DNA of 64,000 bases from Paraburkholderia tagetis (GTDB lineage Bacteria; Pseudomonadota; Gammaproteobacteria; Burkholderiales; Burkholderiaceae). The first letter of the stretch is position 1. The number at the start of each line of letters is the position of its first letter. The stretch is from positions 62,001 through 126,000 of the forward strand of contig NZ_JAKLJA010000013.1 of assembly GCF_022213065.1 (NCBI RefSeq), given 5' to 3'. The notes below the pieces were generated by a model. That model searched no databases and was not told where the DNA came from. It was given only the letters and a program-made list of their open reading frames with translations. Below, piece after piece: positions 50,714 to 58,994 of the stretch. The position numbers and the translations under genes were made by a program.

Positions 50714-51577
50714 ATGCAAACGGCTGCACCCATCGACCGCCTGTCGGGCCTCCTCGAACGCTTCCGGGTCCAGGCTCAGTTGCATCACTCTGGCGCGCTG
50801 TGCGGGCTCAGCCACTTCGACGCCCGCGAGGGATACGGCTACTTGCACGTCCTGCGCCGGGGCAGGCTGGAGGTGAGCCATCCCGCCGCGCATGGCGTGC
50901 CGAGGCGAATTCGCTTCGATGAGCCTGCGCTGTTGCTTTACCCGCGCCCGTTCACGCACCGCTTTCACAACCCTCCCGTGGAGGGTTCCGATTTCACCTG
51001 TGCGCGGCTGATCTTCGATGGCGGCCCGGAAAATCCCTTGGCCCGGGCACTGCCGCCTTTGATCGCCCTGCCGTTGGCGAGGGTGTCCGGGCTGGATCTT
51101 GCGCTGGAGCTGTTGTTCGCCGAAACCGACCGTGTGCGCTGCGGTCAGCGGCTGTTAGCCGATCGGCTATTTGAGGTGGTGGTGCTCCAGCTGCTGCGCT
51201 GGCTGCTGGACCATCCGCAGGAAGCGGGCGTGCGTCCGGGCCTCATCACCGGGCTGTCGGACCCGCGCCTCGCGCGTGCCCTGGTGGCCATGCACGACTG
51301 CCCCGGCGAGCCCTGGACGCTGGAGCGCATGGCCGAACGCGCCTGCATGTCCCGAACGGCGTTCGCCAACACTTTCCGCGAAGTGGTTGGCCAAACGCCT
51401 GCTGACTATCTGACCGGCTGGCGCATCGCGCTCGCGCAAAGCCGGCTGCGCGAAGGTCGCCCAATCAAGATGCTGGCTGCGGAACTCGGATATGCCAATC
51501 CTTCGGCGCTATCACGCGCATTCTCGGCCAAGGTGGGAATGTCTCCCCGCGACTGGTTGGCAAAGCCCCCTTCCTGA
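50714..51577 (+). CDS. AraC-family transcriptional regulator
   Basis: 287 residues. The N-terminal cupin-type sensor (about 1-170) is of the AraC_N cupin_6 group (LYPRPFTHRFHNPPVEGSDFTCARLIF); the C-terminal AraC HTH has WTLERMAERACMSRTAFANTFREVVGQTPADYLTGWRIALAQSRL and LAAELGYANPSALSRAFSAKVGMSPRDW. In this group the regulator often controls the divergent redox or oxidoreductase gene, here the AhpD-like protein. Confidence 0.92.
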   Translation: MQTAAPIDRLSGLLERFRVQAQLHHSGALCGLSHFDAREGYGYLHVLRRGRLEVSHPAAHGVPRRIRFDEPALLLYPRPFTHRFHNPPVEGSDFTCARLIFDGGPENPLARALPPLIALPLARVSGLDLALELLFAETDRVRCGQRLLADRLFEVVVLQLLRWLLDHPQEAGVRPGLITGLSDPRLARALVAMHDCPGEPWTLERMAERACMSRTAFANTFREVVGQTPADYLTGWRIALAQSRLREGRPIKMLAAELGYANPSALSRAFSAKVGMSPRDWLAKPPS

Positions 51578-51612
51578 AACGGGGAAACAGCCATCCAGAT
51601 GGCAAGACGCAT

Positions 51613-51810
51613 CTAGCGCCGCCTTCTGCGGAAATCCAGCGCCAGCGCGAAGAGAATCAGGAAGATGACGAAAACCGGCTCGGCAAAATGCGCGGTCTGT
51701 CTGGCAAAGCGGCCAAAGGCCAAATCGGCCGAGGCGGCCGCGATCAAGAAAAATACAACGGGATATATCACTTCGCTATCTAAAACATCTGCACTAATCG
51801 ACGGATTCAA
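51613..51810 (-). CDS. Small membrane protein, diverged DUF1328-like
   Basis: 65 residues at most: two hydrophobic helices (VIYPVVFFLIAAASADLAFG and FAEPVFVIFLILFALAL) and an Arg-rich end (DFRRRRR). The spacing resembles DUF1328 proteins such as the one at 13722, but the glycine-rich loop is replaced by RFARQTAH. The start could be the ATG used here or a GTG 15 codons later. Function unknown. Confidence 0.55.
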   Translation of the reverse strand: MNPSISADVLDSEVIYPVVFFLIAAASADLAFGRFARQTAHFAEPVFVIFLILFALALDFRRRRR

Positions 51811-52017
51811 TCATCCATTAAACAGCCGATAAAGTCCAAGGCGAAATATCGATCCGCTCCATTAGGTAAACCGATACTCTCGCGCTCATAGCATGATTCA
51901 CCGCGTATGTTGAAAATCTGTATTCCACGTCAAGCGCTTTTTCTCGCGGCAGGGCTTGTGTTATTCGAAGCATTCGCCGATGGCTTATTTCGTCCACGGT
52001 GAATGCTTCGAATTCGA

Positions 52018-53952
52018 TCAGATCTCCACGCGCGCGCCTAATTCGATTACCCGATTGGCTGGCAATTTAAAGTACGCCGCAATATTGCCGACGTTGTGCA
52101 GCATCACCGCAAAGAGCCGTCCGCGCCAGAACGCCATGCCGCGGCCCGACGTCGCCACCACGAGCGCGCGGCTCAGGAACCACGAGGTCTCCTGCGAATC
52201 GAGCGCGAGCCCCGCCGTCTTCGTGGCCGCTAGCGCTTGCGGCAGATTCACGTCGTCCTTGAAGCCGTAATCCACGGTCACCTGATAACAGCCCGAATTC
52301 AGTTGCGCTACCTTCACGCGTTCGCTTTCGGGCACCCGTGGCACGCTCCGCGTCGCGACCGTGAGAAAGACCACGCGCTCGTGCAGCACGTGGTTATGGC
52401 GCAGGTTGTTGATGAGCGCATGCGGCACGGAATTGGGATCGGGCGTGAGGAATATTGCGGTTCCGCCCACACGCGTAGGCGAGCTGGCAAGCAGCGAGCC
52501 GAGGTAAGGCTTGAGGGGCTTCTTGCCCGCGCGCACGCGCGCTTCGGCCATCATCATTTGCCAGCCACGGCCCCACGTCGCCATGATCGTGAACATGACC
52601 GCGCCAAGCGCCAGCGGGAACCAGCCGCCCTGCACGATCTTCAGCAGATTGGCCGAGAAAAACAGCGTGTCGATCACGAGAAAGAACGCGGTCGCGAGCA
52701 GACAGAGCGTCCAGTTGTAATGCCATGCGTAGCGCACGACGAAGAACGTGAGGCACGTGGTAATGAGCATCGTGCCCGTGACCGCAATGCCATATGCGGA
52801 ACCGAGCGCCGTGGACGAGCCGAATCCGACCACGGCGGCAACCACGGCGGCCAGCAGGATCCAGTTGATGCCGGGCACGTAGATCTGCCCGATCTCGCAC
52901 TCGGACGTGTGCACGATGTTCATGCGCGGCAGAAACGATAGATGCATGGCCTGCATCGCCATCGAGTACGTGCCGGAAATCACGGCCTGCGAAGCGATGA
53001 CCGTCGCGAGCGTGGCGAGCACGATCATCGGAAAGATCGCCCATTGCGGGAAGAGCCGGTAGAACGGATTCTGCATGGCGCCTGGATTGGCCAACAACAA
53101 CGCGCCCTGCCCGAGGTAGTTGAGCGCGAGCGCCGGAAACACGACGCCAAACCAGGTGAGCCGGATTGGCCGCTTGCCGAAATGGCCCATATCGGCGTAG
53201 AGCGCCTCCGCGCCCGTGAGCGAGAGCACGACCGCGCCGAGCGCGACGAACGCAAGCCAGTGGTGATGCAGGCAGAAGATCAGCCCGCGCAACGGATTGA
53301 GCGCCACCAGCACGACGGGCGCAGCGGCGATATTGGCGATTCCCGCCGCGCCGATCACCACGAACCAGAGCACCATCACCGGCCCGAACACGATGCCAAT
53401 GCCACCCGTGCCGTGCTTTTGCGCAACGAAGAGCACGATCAGCGCGGCGAGCGTCACCGGAATCACAAAGGTCTTGAGTTCCGGCGCGGCCACTTCGAGT
53501 CCCTCCACGGCGCTCAGCACGGAGATGGCCGGCGTGATCACGCTGTCGCCGAAGAAGAGTGCCGCGCCCATCACGCCCACGATGAGCAGTGCATGGCGCA
53601 GCCGGGGTTTGTGCGAGACCGACGAAGCGGCCAGCGCGAGCAGCGCCATGATCCCGCCCTCGCCGTGGTTGTTCGCGCGCAGGATCAGCACGACGTACTT
53701 GAGCGAGACGACGATCATCAGCGACCAGAAGATCAGCGAGACGATACTGACAATATTGAAAGCATTGAGCGCGAGCCCATTGGCAGGATCGAACACGGTG
53801 GAGAGCGTGTAGAGCGGGCTTGTGCCGATGTCGCCGTAGACGATACCGAGCGCGGCCAGTGCGAGGCCGCCGATGGCCTGTGGATGCGATTCGTGCGAGT
53901 CGCCGTCATGCATGGAGTCGGCCGAGTGCGTGGCGGATGTGGAGTGTCCCAT
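52018..53952 (-). CDS. kup: Low-affinity potassium transporter Kup
   Basis: 644 residues: twelve membrane helices in the first 440 residues and a cytoplasmic C-terminal domain. Family signatures: LALAALGIVYGDIGTSPLYTL, ANNHGEGGIMALLAL, GAALFFGDSVITPAISVLSAVEGL, LTGAEALYADMGHFG. Proton-coupled K+ uptake, useful in acid or osmotic stress. A His/Ser/Asp-rich N-terminal tail precedes helix 1. AGGAGG lies before the ATG at 53952. Monocistronic as far as visible. Confidence 0.95.
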   Translation of the reverse strand: MGHSTSATHSADSMHDGDSHESHPQAIGGLALAALGIVYGDIGTSPLYTLSTVFDPANGLALNAFNIVSIVSLIFWSLMIVVSLKYVVLILRANNHGEGGIMALLALAASSVSHKPRLRHALLIVGVMGAALFFGDSVITPAISVLSAVEGLEVAAPELKTFVIPVTLAALIVLFVAQKHGTGGIGIVFGPVMVLWFVVIGAAGIANIAAAPVVLVALNPLRGLIFCLHHHWLAFVALGAVVLSLTGAEALYADMGHFGKRPIRLTWFGVVFPALALNYLGQGALLLANPGAMQNPFYRLFPQWAIFPMIVLATLATVIASQAVISGTYSMAMQAMHLSFLPRMNIVHTSECEIGQIYVPGINWILLAAVVAAVVGFGSSTALGSAYGIAVTGTMLITTCLTFFVVRYAWHYNWTLCLLATAFFLVIDTLFFSANLLKIVQGGWFPLALGAVMFTIMATWGRGWQMMMAEARVRAGKKPLKPYLGSLLASSPTRVGGTAIFLTPDPNSVPHALINNLRHNHVLHERVVFLTVATRSVPRVPESERVKVAQLNSGCYQVTVDYGFKDDVNLPQALAATKTAGLALDSQETSWFLSRALVVATSGRGMAFWRGRLFAVMLHNVGNIAAYFKLPANRVIELGARVEI

Positions 53953-54183
53953 GTCTGCCTCCTGTCTCCCATGAGCCTGGGGTACGTTGCCCGTGCAAGC
54001 CCGGCGACGAACTCAGACGCTAAGAATTATTTTAGTTTTATAGGCTTTTCCCGCTATTTTCGGGAAGTTACATTTTTTAAACGAACGCTTCTTTGCTCCA
54101 CCGCCTTCGTTGGAGTTCTGGGCTTTGCACGGAGCAACTGACGATTCGCGTGCACTTATCCAAGATCAAATTAGCTACTGGAA

Positions 54184-54639
54184 TTGTTATTTATCCCCGC
54201 ATTTTCTGGCGACGATGTTTATCGAAACCGTGGCGGATGTACGATGATTGCGAATAAGGGACCATTACCAGGTGGGAAATACTGGATAGTTGACCGGCCT
54301 CGTGGTGGATTCGGTTCTCAGACAGAGGCATGGATTAAAGATACCTGGAATGCCGTCATGGGCGCACCGACCAACCACGCAGAATGGCTCGCCCTCTATC
54401 GAGATGATGGCCTGATTGATGACTGGACTTGGATAAATGGTATAAAGCGGGGGAATTTTAGACTGCATCCGAGCGGAGGAGGCGGAAATTCGTTCGGTTG
54501 CATCACGCTACAAAGTCTCGCAGATTTTCGTAGACTTAGACATGCGTTATTGCAAACACCGACAATCGCGGCTGGGAATTCAGGCTTGCACGCATATGGC
54601 TGGATAGAGGTAGTTGCGAATGGAAAAACTTGCCCGTAG
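54184..54639 (+). CDS. DUF2778 (Tlde1-type) peptidoglycan-targeting effector, N-terminus short
   Basis: 151 residues from a TTG. The family core is complete from AFSGDDVYRN: GPLPGGKYWIVDRPRGG, WLALYRDDGLIDDWTW, RGNFRLHPSGGGGNSFGCITL, with His95, Ser103 and Cys106 forming the L,D-transpeptidase-like active site. Tlde1 effectors cut or exchange peptidoglycan stem peptides and are delivered by type VI secretion. The first beta strand of the family is missing: a stop codon lies 12 bases before the TTG, with no ATG or ribosome site, so the gene may be 5'-truncated or use a rare start. AT-richer than the flanks. Overlaps the next gene by 20 bp. Confidence 0.75.
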   Translation: MLFIPAFSGDDVYRNRGGCTMIANKGPLPGGKYWIVDRPRGGFGSQTEAWIKDTWNAVMGAPTNHAEWLALYRDDGLIDDWTWINGIKRGNFRLHPSGGGGNSFGCITLQSLADFRRLRHALLQTPTIAAGNSGLHAYGWIEVVANGKTCP

Positions 54640-54904
54640 GATTTCGAAGGTGGTTCTGTTTTGCGGATTATTTTTTCTGGCGGGTAGATATGTTCATACC
54701 TACCCGCTCCCCATGACATTGCAACAGCAACACTATTTGATTCTCATTTCCGACACCTTCGGTGTTGCCGATTACGAGCTTTTCTATATCTTCGCAATGG
54801 TGATTATCGACATCATTGTTGCGACCATAGTCTATGCGGCACTCATCAAACTCTGCCGTTACTGTTGGGCGAAGCGCGTGAGTACCGCAGCAGGGCGCCG
54901 GTAG
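54620..54904 (+). CDS. Small membrane protein, probable Tlde1-type immunity
   Basis: 94 residues with two membrane helices (KVVLFCGLFFLAGRYVHTYPL and IFAMVIIDIIVATIVYAALIKL) flanking a periplasmic loop (QQQHYLILISDTFGVADYEL). It begins inside the end of the DUF2778 effector gene, a typical effector-immunity overlap, and shares its base composition. AGAGG lies 9 bases before the ATG. Membrane and periplasmic exposure fit protection against an enzyme acting on peptidoglycan. Function inferred from context. Confidence 0.65.
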   Translation: MEKLARRISKVVLFCGLFFLAGRYVHTYPLPMTLQQQHYLILISDTFGVADYELFYIFAMVIIDIIVATIVYAALIKLCRYCWAKRVSTAAGRR

Positions 54905-54967
54905 CGTGTTTGAGACTCGCCCGGGTTGAAAGCGCACCCACTCATTAGCCGCTTCCATTCCCCCGCG

Positions 54968-56428
54968 CTAATCCACCTGCTTTTCCCATGCCTTGTCGCC
55001 GGCAGCCGGCGTGCCGCCCAATCCCGCTTCGGACGACTCGAGCGCTTCGAGCGACGCGTCCTTCGTCTCGATGCCAAGCACCCAAACAGCAAGCGCCGCG
55101 ACCGCGAACGACAGTGCGCCAAGCGTGAATACCCCGCCCTGACCAAACAGCGGCAGCACGACGCCCACCACATAGGGGCCGATCAGCGAGCCGATCCGCC
55201 CGATCGCCGAGGCAAAGCCCGAGCCTGTCGCGCGCGCGCCGGTGCCGTAAAGCTCGGGCGTATAGGTATAAAGCGCGGCCCACATCGCGAACAGGAAGAA
55301 CTGCATCACGAGTCCCGTGCCGATCAGCAATGCGATGCTCGTCCCATGCAATGCCGTTTGCCCGTAGACGAACGCCATCGCGCCACCGCCCACGAGCGAT
55401 GCAATGCAGGTGGGCTTGCGGCCCCAGCGCTCGACGAGCCACGCCGCGCACAGGAATCCCGGTATCCCGCCCAGCGAGATCAACACCGTATAGAACACCG
55501 ACTGCGTGACCGCGAAGCCGGCCTGCTGCAATAGCGCGCCGAGCCACGAGGTGAGCCCATAAAAGCCGAGCAGCGCGAAGAACCAGAGGAGCCAGACCAT
55601 CGTCGTGCGGCGCCGGTAGGCCGGGCTCCAGATTTCGCGCAGCGCGCCGCCACGACCATGCGAAGACGTGGGTTGCGCAGGCTGTGCGAACTGCGCTGGC
55701 GCGGGCAGGCTCGACAATCCCGTGGAGCGCATCACGCGCGACTCCACGTCCGAGACCACGCGATCCGCGTCGTCAAAGCGCCCGCGATGCTCGAGCCAGC
55801 GTGGCGATTCCGGCACAATCCGGCGCACGACCAGCACGAACACCGCAGGAATCGCGAGCAGCGCAAACACGCTGCGCCAGCCGAGCGACGGCAGCACGAA
55901 GTACGCGACGATGCCGGCGGTAATGAAGCCGAGCGGCCAGAAGCCGTCCATCAGCGCGACCATGCGGCCGCGCTGCGCCGAGGGCACGAACTCGGAAAGC
56001 AGCGCCTGGGCGATCGGAAACTCCATCCCCATACCGAAGCCGAGCAGGATCCGGTACACGATCAGCGTATTCACGTCGTGCGCCGTCGAGCACAAATACG
56101 ACGCGATGCCCCACAGCACCATGCTCCACTGGAACACGGGGCGGCGGCCGAAGCGATCGGCGAGCAGTCCCGCCACTGCGGCGCCAAGCGTCATGCCGAA
56201 AAAGCTCGAGCTTGCAACGAGCCCGGCCTGCGCACTCGACAAGCCAAACTCTTTCTTGATCGAGCCAAGCACGAAGGTCATTGTGCCGAGATCGACCGAA
56301 TCGAAGAAGAAGGCAAGCGCGATGATAAGAAAGATCAGCTTGTGATAGCCGGAAAACGGCAGGCGTTCGAGCCGTGCGGCGGCAGTCGCGCGCGATTGGG
56401 GCGACGGAGAAGCGGAAACGGTTCGCAT
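54968..56428 (-). CDS. MFS transporter (sugar-porter/AAHS-like)
   Basis: 486 residues, twelve helices. Signatures: FFFDSVDLGTMTFVLGSI (helix 1), ADRFGRRPVFQWSM, GFGMGMEFPIAQALLSEFVP, PESPRWLEHRG, VERWGRKPTCIA. Of the same broad group as the carrier at 43559 but only moderately alike. No enzyme or regulator lies adjacent, so substrate is unknown. A weak ribosome site precedes the ATG. Confidence 0.9.
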   Translation of the reverse strand: MRTVSASPSPQSRATAAARLERLPFSGYHKLIFLIIALAFFFDSVDLGTMTFVLGSIKKEFGLSSAQAGLVASSSFFGMTLGAAVAGLLADRFGRRPVFQWSMVLWGIASYLCSTAHDVNTLIVYRILLGFGMGMEFPIAQALLSEFVPSAQRGRMVALMDGFWPLGFITAGIVAYFVLPSLGWRSVFALLAIPAVFVLVVRRIVPESPRWLEHRGRFDDADRVVSDVESRVMRSTGLSSLPAPAQFAQPAQPTSSHGRGGALREIWSPAYRRRTTMVWLLWFFALLGFYGLTSWLGALLQQAGFAVTQSVFYTVLISLGGIPGFLCAAWLVERWGRKPTCIASLVGGGAMAFVYGQTALHGTSIALLIGTGLVMQFFLFAMWAALYTYTPELYGTGARATGSGFASAIGRIGSLIGPYVVGVVLPLFGQGGVFTLGALSFAVAALAVWVLGIETKDASLEALESSEAGLGGTPAAGDKAWEKQVD

Positions 56429-56713
56429 GGCGTCCTTTGATGAAGAACGGCTGCGCCACGGGACGTCGTGCAGCCGTTCTCCTCAGTAGACTTGAACAAA
56501 ATCCCTTGCCATAGAAGGCGAGCGGCATCGTGACAGAACGCAGGCGTCATGAGCGCATGCGCGAATCATGGCGCTTCAGACCGATATCAGGCCGCAAGTC
56601 AGGCCAAGGGTCAGCCCGAGGGGTCGGCCGAAAGTCACGCCAATGGCGCACGTCCGCTAGCTACGACTTCCGGACATCGACGGCTGTCCGCGCATTTGCT
56701 ACCTTGCTTGCGG
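56429..56713. other. Intergenic upstream of candidate RNA
   Basis: Part of a 552-bp gap between the MFS gene and a lipoprotein. No supported protein gene. It should contain the MFS promoter (minus strand) and the promoter of the candidate RNA; neither is obvious. Confidence 0.45.
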
Positions 56714-56813
56714 TTGCCATATCTCGTATGGCAATCGGCCCTTTGGGCACAGCAGCCTGTGCCCAATGTCTTGCGCCCGCCATATCGCCCTGATAGGCGG
56801 GTTCTTTTTTTGC
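56714..56813 (+). ncRNA. Candidate structured small RNA ending in a terminator
   Basis: Three stem-loops follow one another: TTGCCATA/TATGGCAA (56714-56721, 56727-56734, loop TCTCG); TTGGGCACAG/CTGTGCCCAA (56743-56752, 56757-56766, loop CAGC); and CCCGCC + TATC / GATA + GGCGGG (56776-56801) followed by TTCTTTTTTT, a good intrinsic terminator. No gene on this strand ends here, the stems are perfect, and the lipoprotein gene lies 180 bp further. The 5' end is unknown. A small regulatory RNA is the best reading; an attenuated leader of the lipoprotein gene is the alternative. Confidence 0.55.
56776..56813 (+). terminator. Intrinsic terminator without an upstream gene
   Basis: A 10-bp stem with one bulged A and loop GCCCT, followed by a run of seven or more T. 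See the candidate RNA. Confidence 0.85.
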
Positions 56814-56980
56814 TTCATTGCGAAGCCGCCGTGCACACGGCGCCGGACGCGCTGGCCGTCATGAATCCCGCTCGTCCCTTTTCGCTGGGAAAAAGCTCGC
56901 TGCACGCCGGCGCTTCCCGCAGGAGCGGTGTTTCGCTCCGTCGATTTCCATGCTTTTTGCACCCTCCAAGGAGGTCCATC

Positions 56981-57454
56981 ATGGTGGTCTTCAAGAAGCA
57001 ACATCTGTTGGTACTTTCCGGAATCCTCCTTGTTGCCTGTACCCCGGTGCAGCCCGATTCGGCACAGGCGGCACGGCCTTCCGAAACGTCCGGCGCGCAG
57101 CCGGGCTCCCCGCTCGCATCCAGTGCACCCGCCGCGAATCCGGCGGCGGGGCAAACGATGCTCTATTACGTCTGCGGCAAACCCGGAATCGATGGGCACG
57201 AAAAGTCCCCTGCTCAAGGGCACCCGTTCAACATGGGCGTTTCGTTCGTCTCCGCATCGAACGGCGCGCCGCTCTCGAATGTTGCCGTCAAGGTGAAACG
57301 GCACGGGCGCGTGCTGATGGACTTCGTTGCACAAGGTCCTCAGTGCCTCTTCTCCGTACCCGAAGCCGACTACCGGATCGAAGGCACCTGGCGCGGCGAA
57401 ATGAAGTTCGAGGTCGTGCAGACCGGCACCATGAACGCCCAGATCAAGTGGTAG
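56981..57454 (+). CDS. Lipoprotein of unknown function
   Basis: 157 residues. The lipobox LLVAC (signal MVVFKKQHLLVLSGILLVAC) places it in the envelope. A Pro/Ser/Ala-rich linker is followed by a beta-rich domain (FNMGVSFVSASNGAPLSNVAVKVKRHGRVLMDFVAQGPQCLFSVPEADYRIEGTW) resembling carboxypeptidase-regulatory or immunoglobulin-like folds. A perfect AAGGAGGT lies 5 bases before the ATG, predicting strong translation. The longer open frame upstream crosses the terminator and is not used. Confidence 0.8.
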   Translation: MVVFKKQHLLVLSGILLVACTPVQPDSAQAARPSETSGAQPGSPLASSAPAANPAAGQTMLYYVCGKPGIDGHEKSPAQGHPFNMGVSFVSASNGAPLSNVAVKVKRHGRVLMDFVAQGPQCLFSVPEADYRIEGTWRGEMKFEVVQTGTMNAQIKW

Positions 57455-57569
57455 GGCGTGCAGACTCGTATGAAGTATCAGGCATTGGACGTGCTCAATG
57501 GCGTGGCGCACGCGAGCAGGCTACCAAGCCCTCGCGGCCCGAGGTTTAACGCAAGAGGAGACTCGTTCC

Positions 57570-58256
57570 ATGACGATGCCGCCCCCTCCGGAGCGAGAGC
57601 CGGACGAGGTATTGGAACCCCGGCGCGACGCCTCCGAAAGAAACCCCGATCCCGCCCGTCTGACCGGGGGGGCATGGATCAGCCTCGCCATGAGCCTCGC
57701 GTTCTTTCTGCTGATGGTTGCGATCGGCCTGAAGTATGGCGTCGTACGTCATCCGGATAGCAAGCGCGCCGAGCCCGGCAGCACCGTGCTTGCGAGTCCG
57801 CTCGCGAGTGCGTCCGAGCCCACGCCGGCGCCTGTCCTCACATCCGCCCTCACACCCACACCCGCACCCACACCCGCACCCACACCCGCGCCGCCCGCCG
57901 ACGACCCCGATACCCTGCTCGCGCGGGCGCACGAATGCGCGGCTGCCGCCCAATGGGATTGCGTGATCGAAGCCACCAGCGGCGTCATCGCGCAACGCGG
58001 CAATACGCAGGAGACGAAAGCGCTGCTCGCCCAGGCGATGATCAAGGGCGGATGGGTTCCGACGAACGCGCCGCCGGCGCCGCCATCGATAAAAGGCAAT
58101 ACGCGCAACATGCGCGAGGTCTCCATCATGCCGCCGGAAACGAAGCGGCCCGCCCCGCGCGCGCATCGGCATAAGGCAAAGGCCAACCGCCTGCGCTACA
58201 CCGCCGTGACCCGGCACCGCTCCGCCGACGAAATATCGGACATCTACCGACACTGA
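57570..58256 (+). CDS. Membrane protein with proline-rich linker and TPR-like segment
   Basis: 228 residues: acidic/proline-rich N-terminus (MTMPPPPEREPDEVLE), one membrane helix (ISLAMSLAFFLLMVAIGL), a repeat-encoded PTPAPTPAPTPAP linker (DNA repeat about 57850-57892), then a helical segment (LLARAHECAAAAQWDCVIEATSGVIAQRGNTQETKALLAQAMIKGGW) and a basic tail. The QWxC helix pair recalls that of the protein at 36918. GAGGAG precedes the ATG. Function unknown. Confidence 0.7.
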   Translation: MTMPPPPEREPDEVLEPRRDASERNPDPARLTGGAWISLAMSLAFFLLMVAIGLKYGVVRHPDSKRAEPGSTVLASPLASASEPTPAPVLTSALTPTPAPTPAPTPAPPADDPDTLLARAHECAAAAQWDCVIEATSGVIAQRGNTQETKALLAQAMIKGGWVPTNAPPAPPSIKGNTRNMREVSIMPPETKRPAPRAHRHKAKANRLRYTAVTRHRSADEISDIYRH

Positions 58257-58349
58257 AAGACCGGCACTGAAAGCGCCGTGAGCGGCGAGAAACAAGCGCC
58301 GGCGACATGGCTACGAAAAATACATCGGATGCCTGGCTATCTACTCTGG

Positions 58350-58967
58350 CTATCTACTGGACGGTCGCTGCCGCGGCGGCGCGCGATGAGCGCGTATGCG
58401 CATGATGGTTTGACGCGAAGTTTCAAAACGACGCGCGATCTCGCTCACCGAAACGCCCTCGCCGAGCAGGCCGATGACCTCATCCCGGTCCTGCTCCGAA
58501 AGCGAACCGGGCCGCCCCGTGGGCCGGCCGCTCTGCCGCGCGAGCTTCAGGCTCGTGCTGCTGCGCTCGCTTCGCGTGGTTGTTTCGAGGCGCACGAGCG
58601 CCCTGAGCATCTTGACCGCCTGAGGTTCGGGACGGCCCGCGAGATCCACGTTGCCGAACTCGACGCAACGCACCGCAATCCGTTCCTTGCGGCATTTCAG
58701 CAAGGTCGAAAGCACATCGCGGGCGCTGCTGCCGAGGCACGGCAGATCGAGCACGACGATCTCGTCGCCGGGCGCAACGCGTCGCAGGAGACCGTTCAAT
58801 GCCACACGCTCCTCCGTGCCGACGAACGGCTGCACGTTGTCGACCGCTACGCGACCGAGCACGACGGTATAGCCGGCCTTGTCGAGACGAATCAGTTCCT
58901 GCTCGGGAAAACGGCGATCGCTCGGGCCGTTGATGTAGAAGTAGGTCTGCGGCAATAGACTCTCCAA
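58350..58967 (-). CDS. Serine-resolvase-like protein with altered catalytic motif
   Basis: 205 residues. The N-terminal 130 residues follow the resolvase fold (LIRLDKAGYTVVLGR..., LNGLLRRVAPGDEIVVLDLPCLGSSARDVLSTL, CRKERIAVRCVEFG), and the C-terminus has the resolvase helix-turn-helix (GRPGSLSEQDRDEVIGLLGEGVSVSEIARRFETSRQTIMRIR). Where active enzymes have Y-x-R-V-S-x3-Q, this one reads FYINGPSDRRFPEQ, lacking the arginine that acts with the serine. It may be a DNA-binding regulator rather than a recombinase. No crossover site or transposon ends are visible. Start ATG at 58967. Confidence 0.8.
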   Translation of the reverse strand: MESLLPQTYFYINGPSDRRFPEQELIRLDKAGYTVVLGRVAVDNVQPFVGTEERVALNGLLRRVAPGDEIVVLDLPCLGSSARDVLSTLLKCRKERIAVRCVEFGNVDLAGRPEPQAVKMLRALVRLETTTRSERSSTSLKLARQSGRPTGRPGSLSEQDRDEVIGLLGEGVSVSEIARRFETSRQTIMRIRAHRAPPRQRPSSR

Positions 58968-58994
58968 TACGGCGCGAGCGCTCGTAGCAAGGCG

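Noticed and set aside
47204..54904. A full type VI secretion cluster or a prophage
   Set aside because: No tss structural genes, VgrG, ClpV, or phage tail, capsid, holin or integrase genes are visible. Only cargo and carrier-like genes are present.
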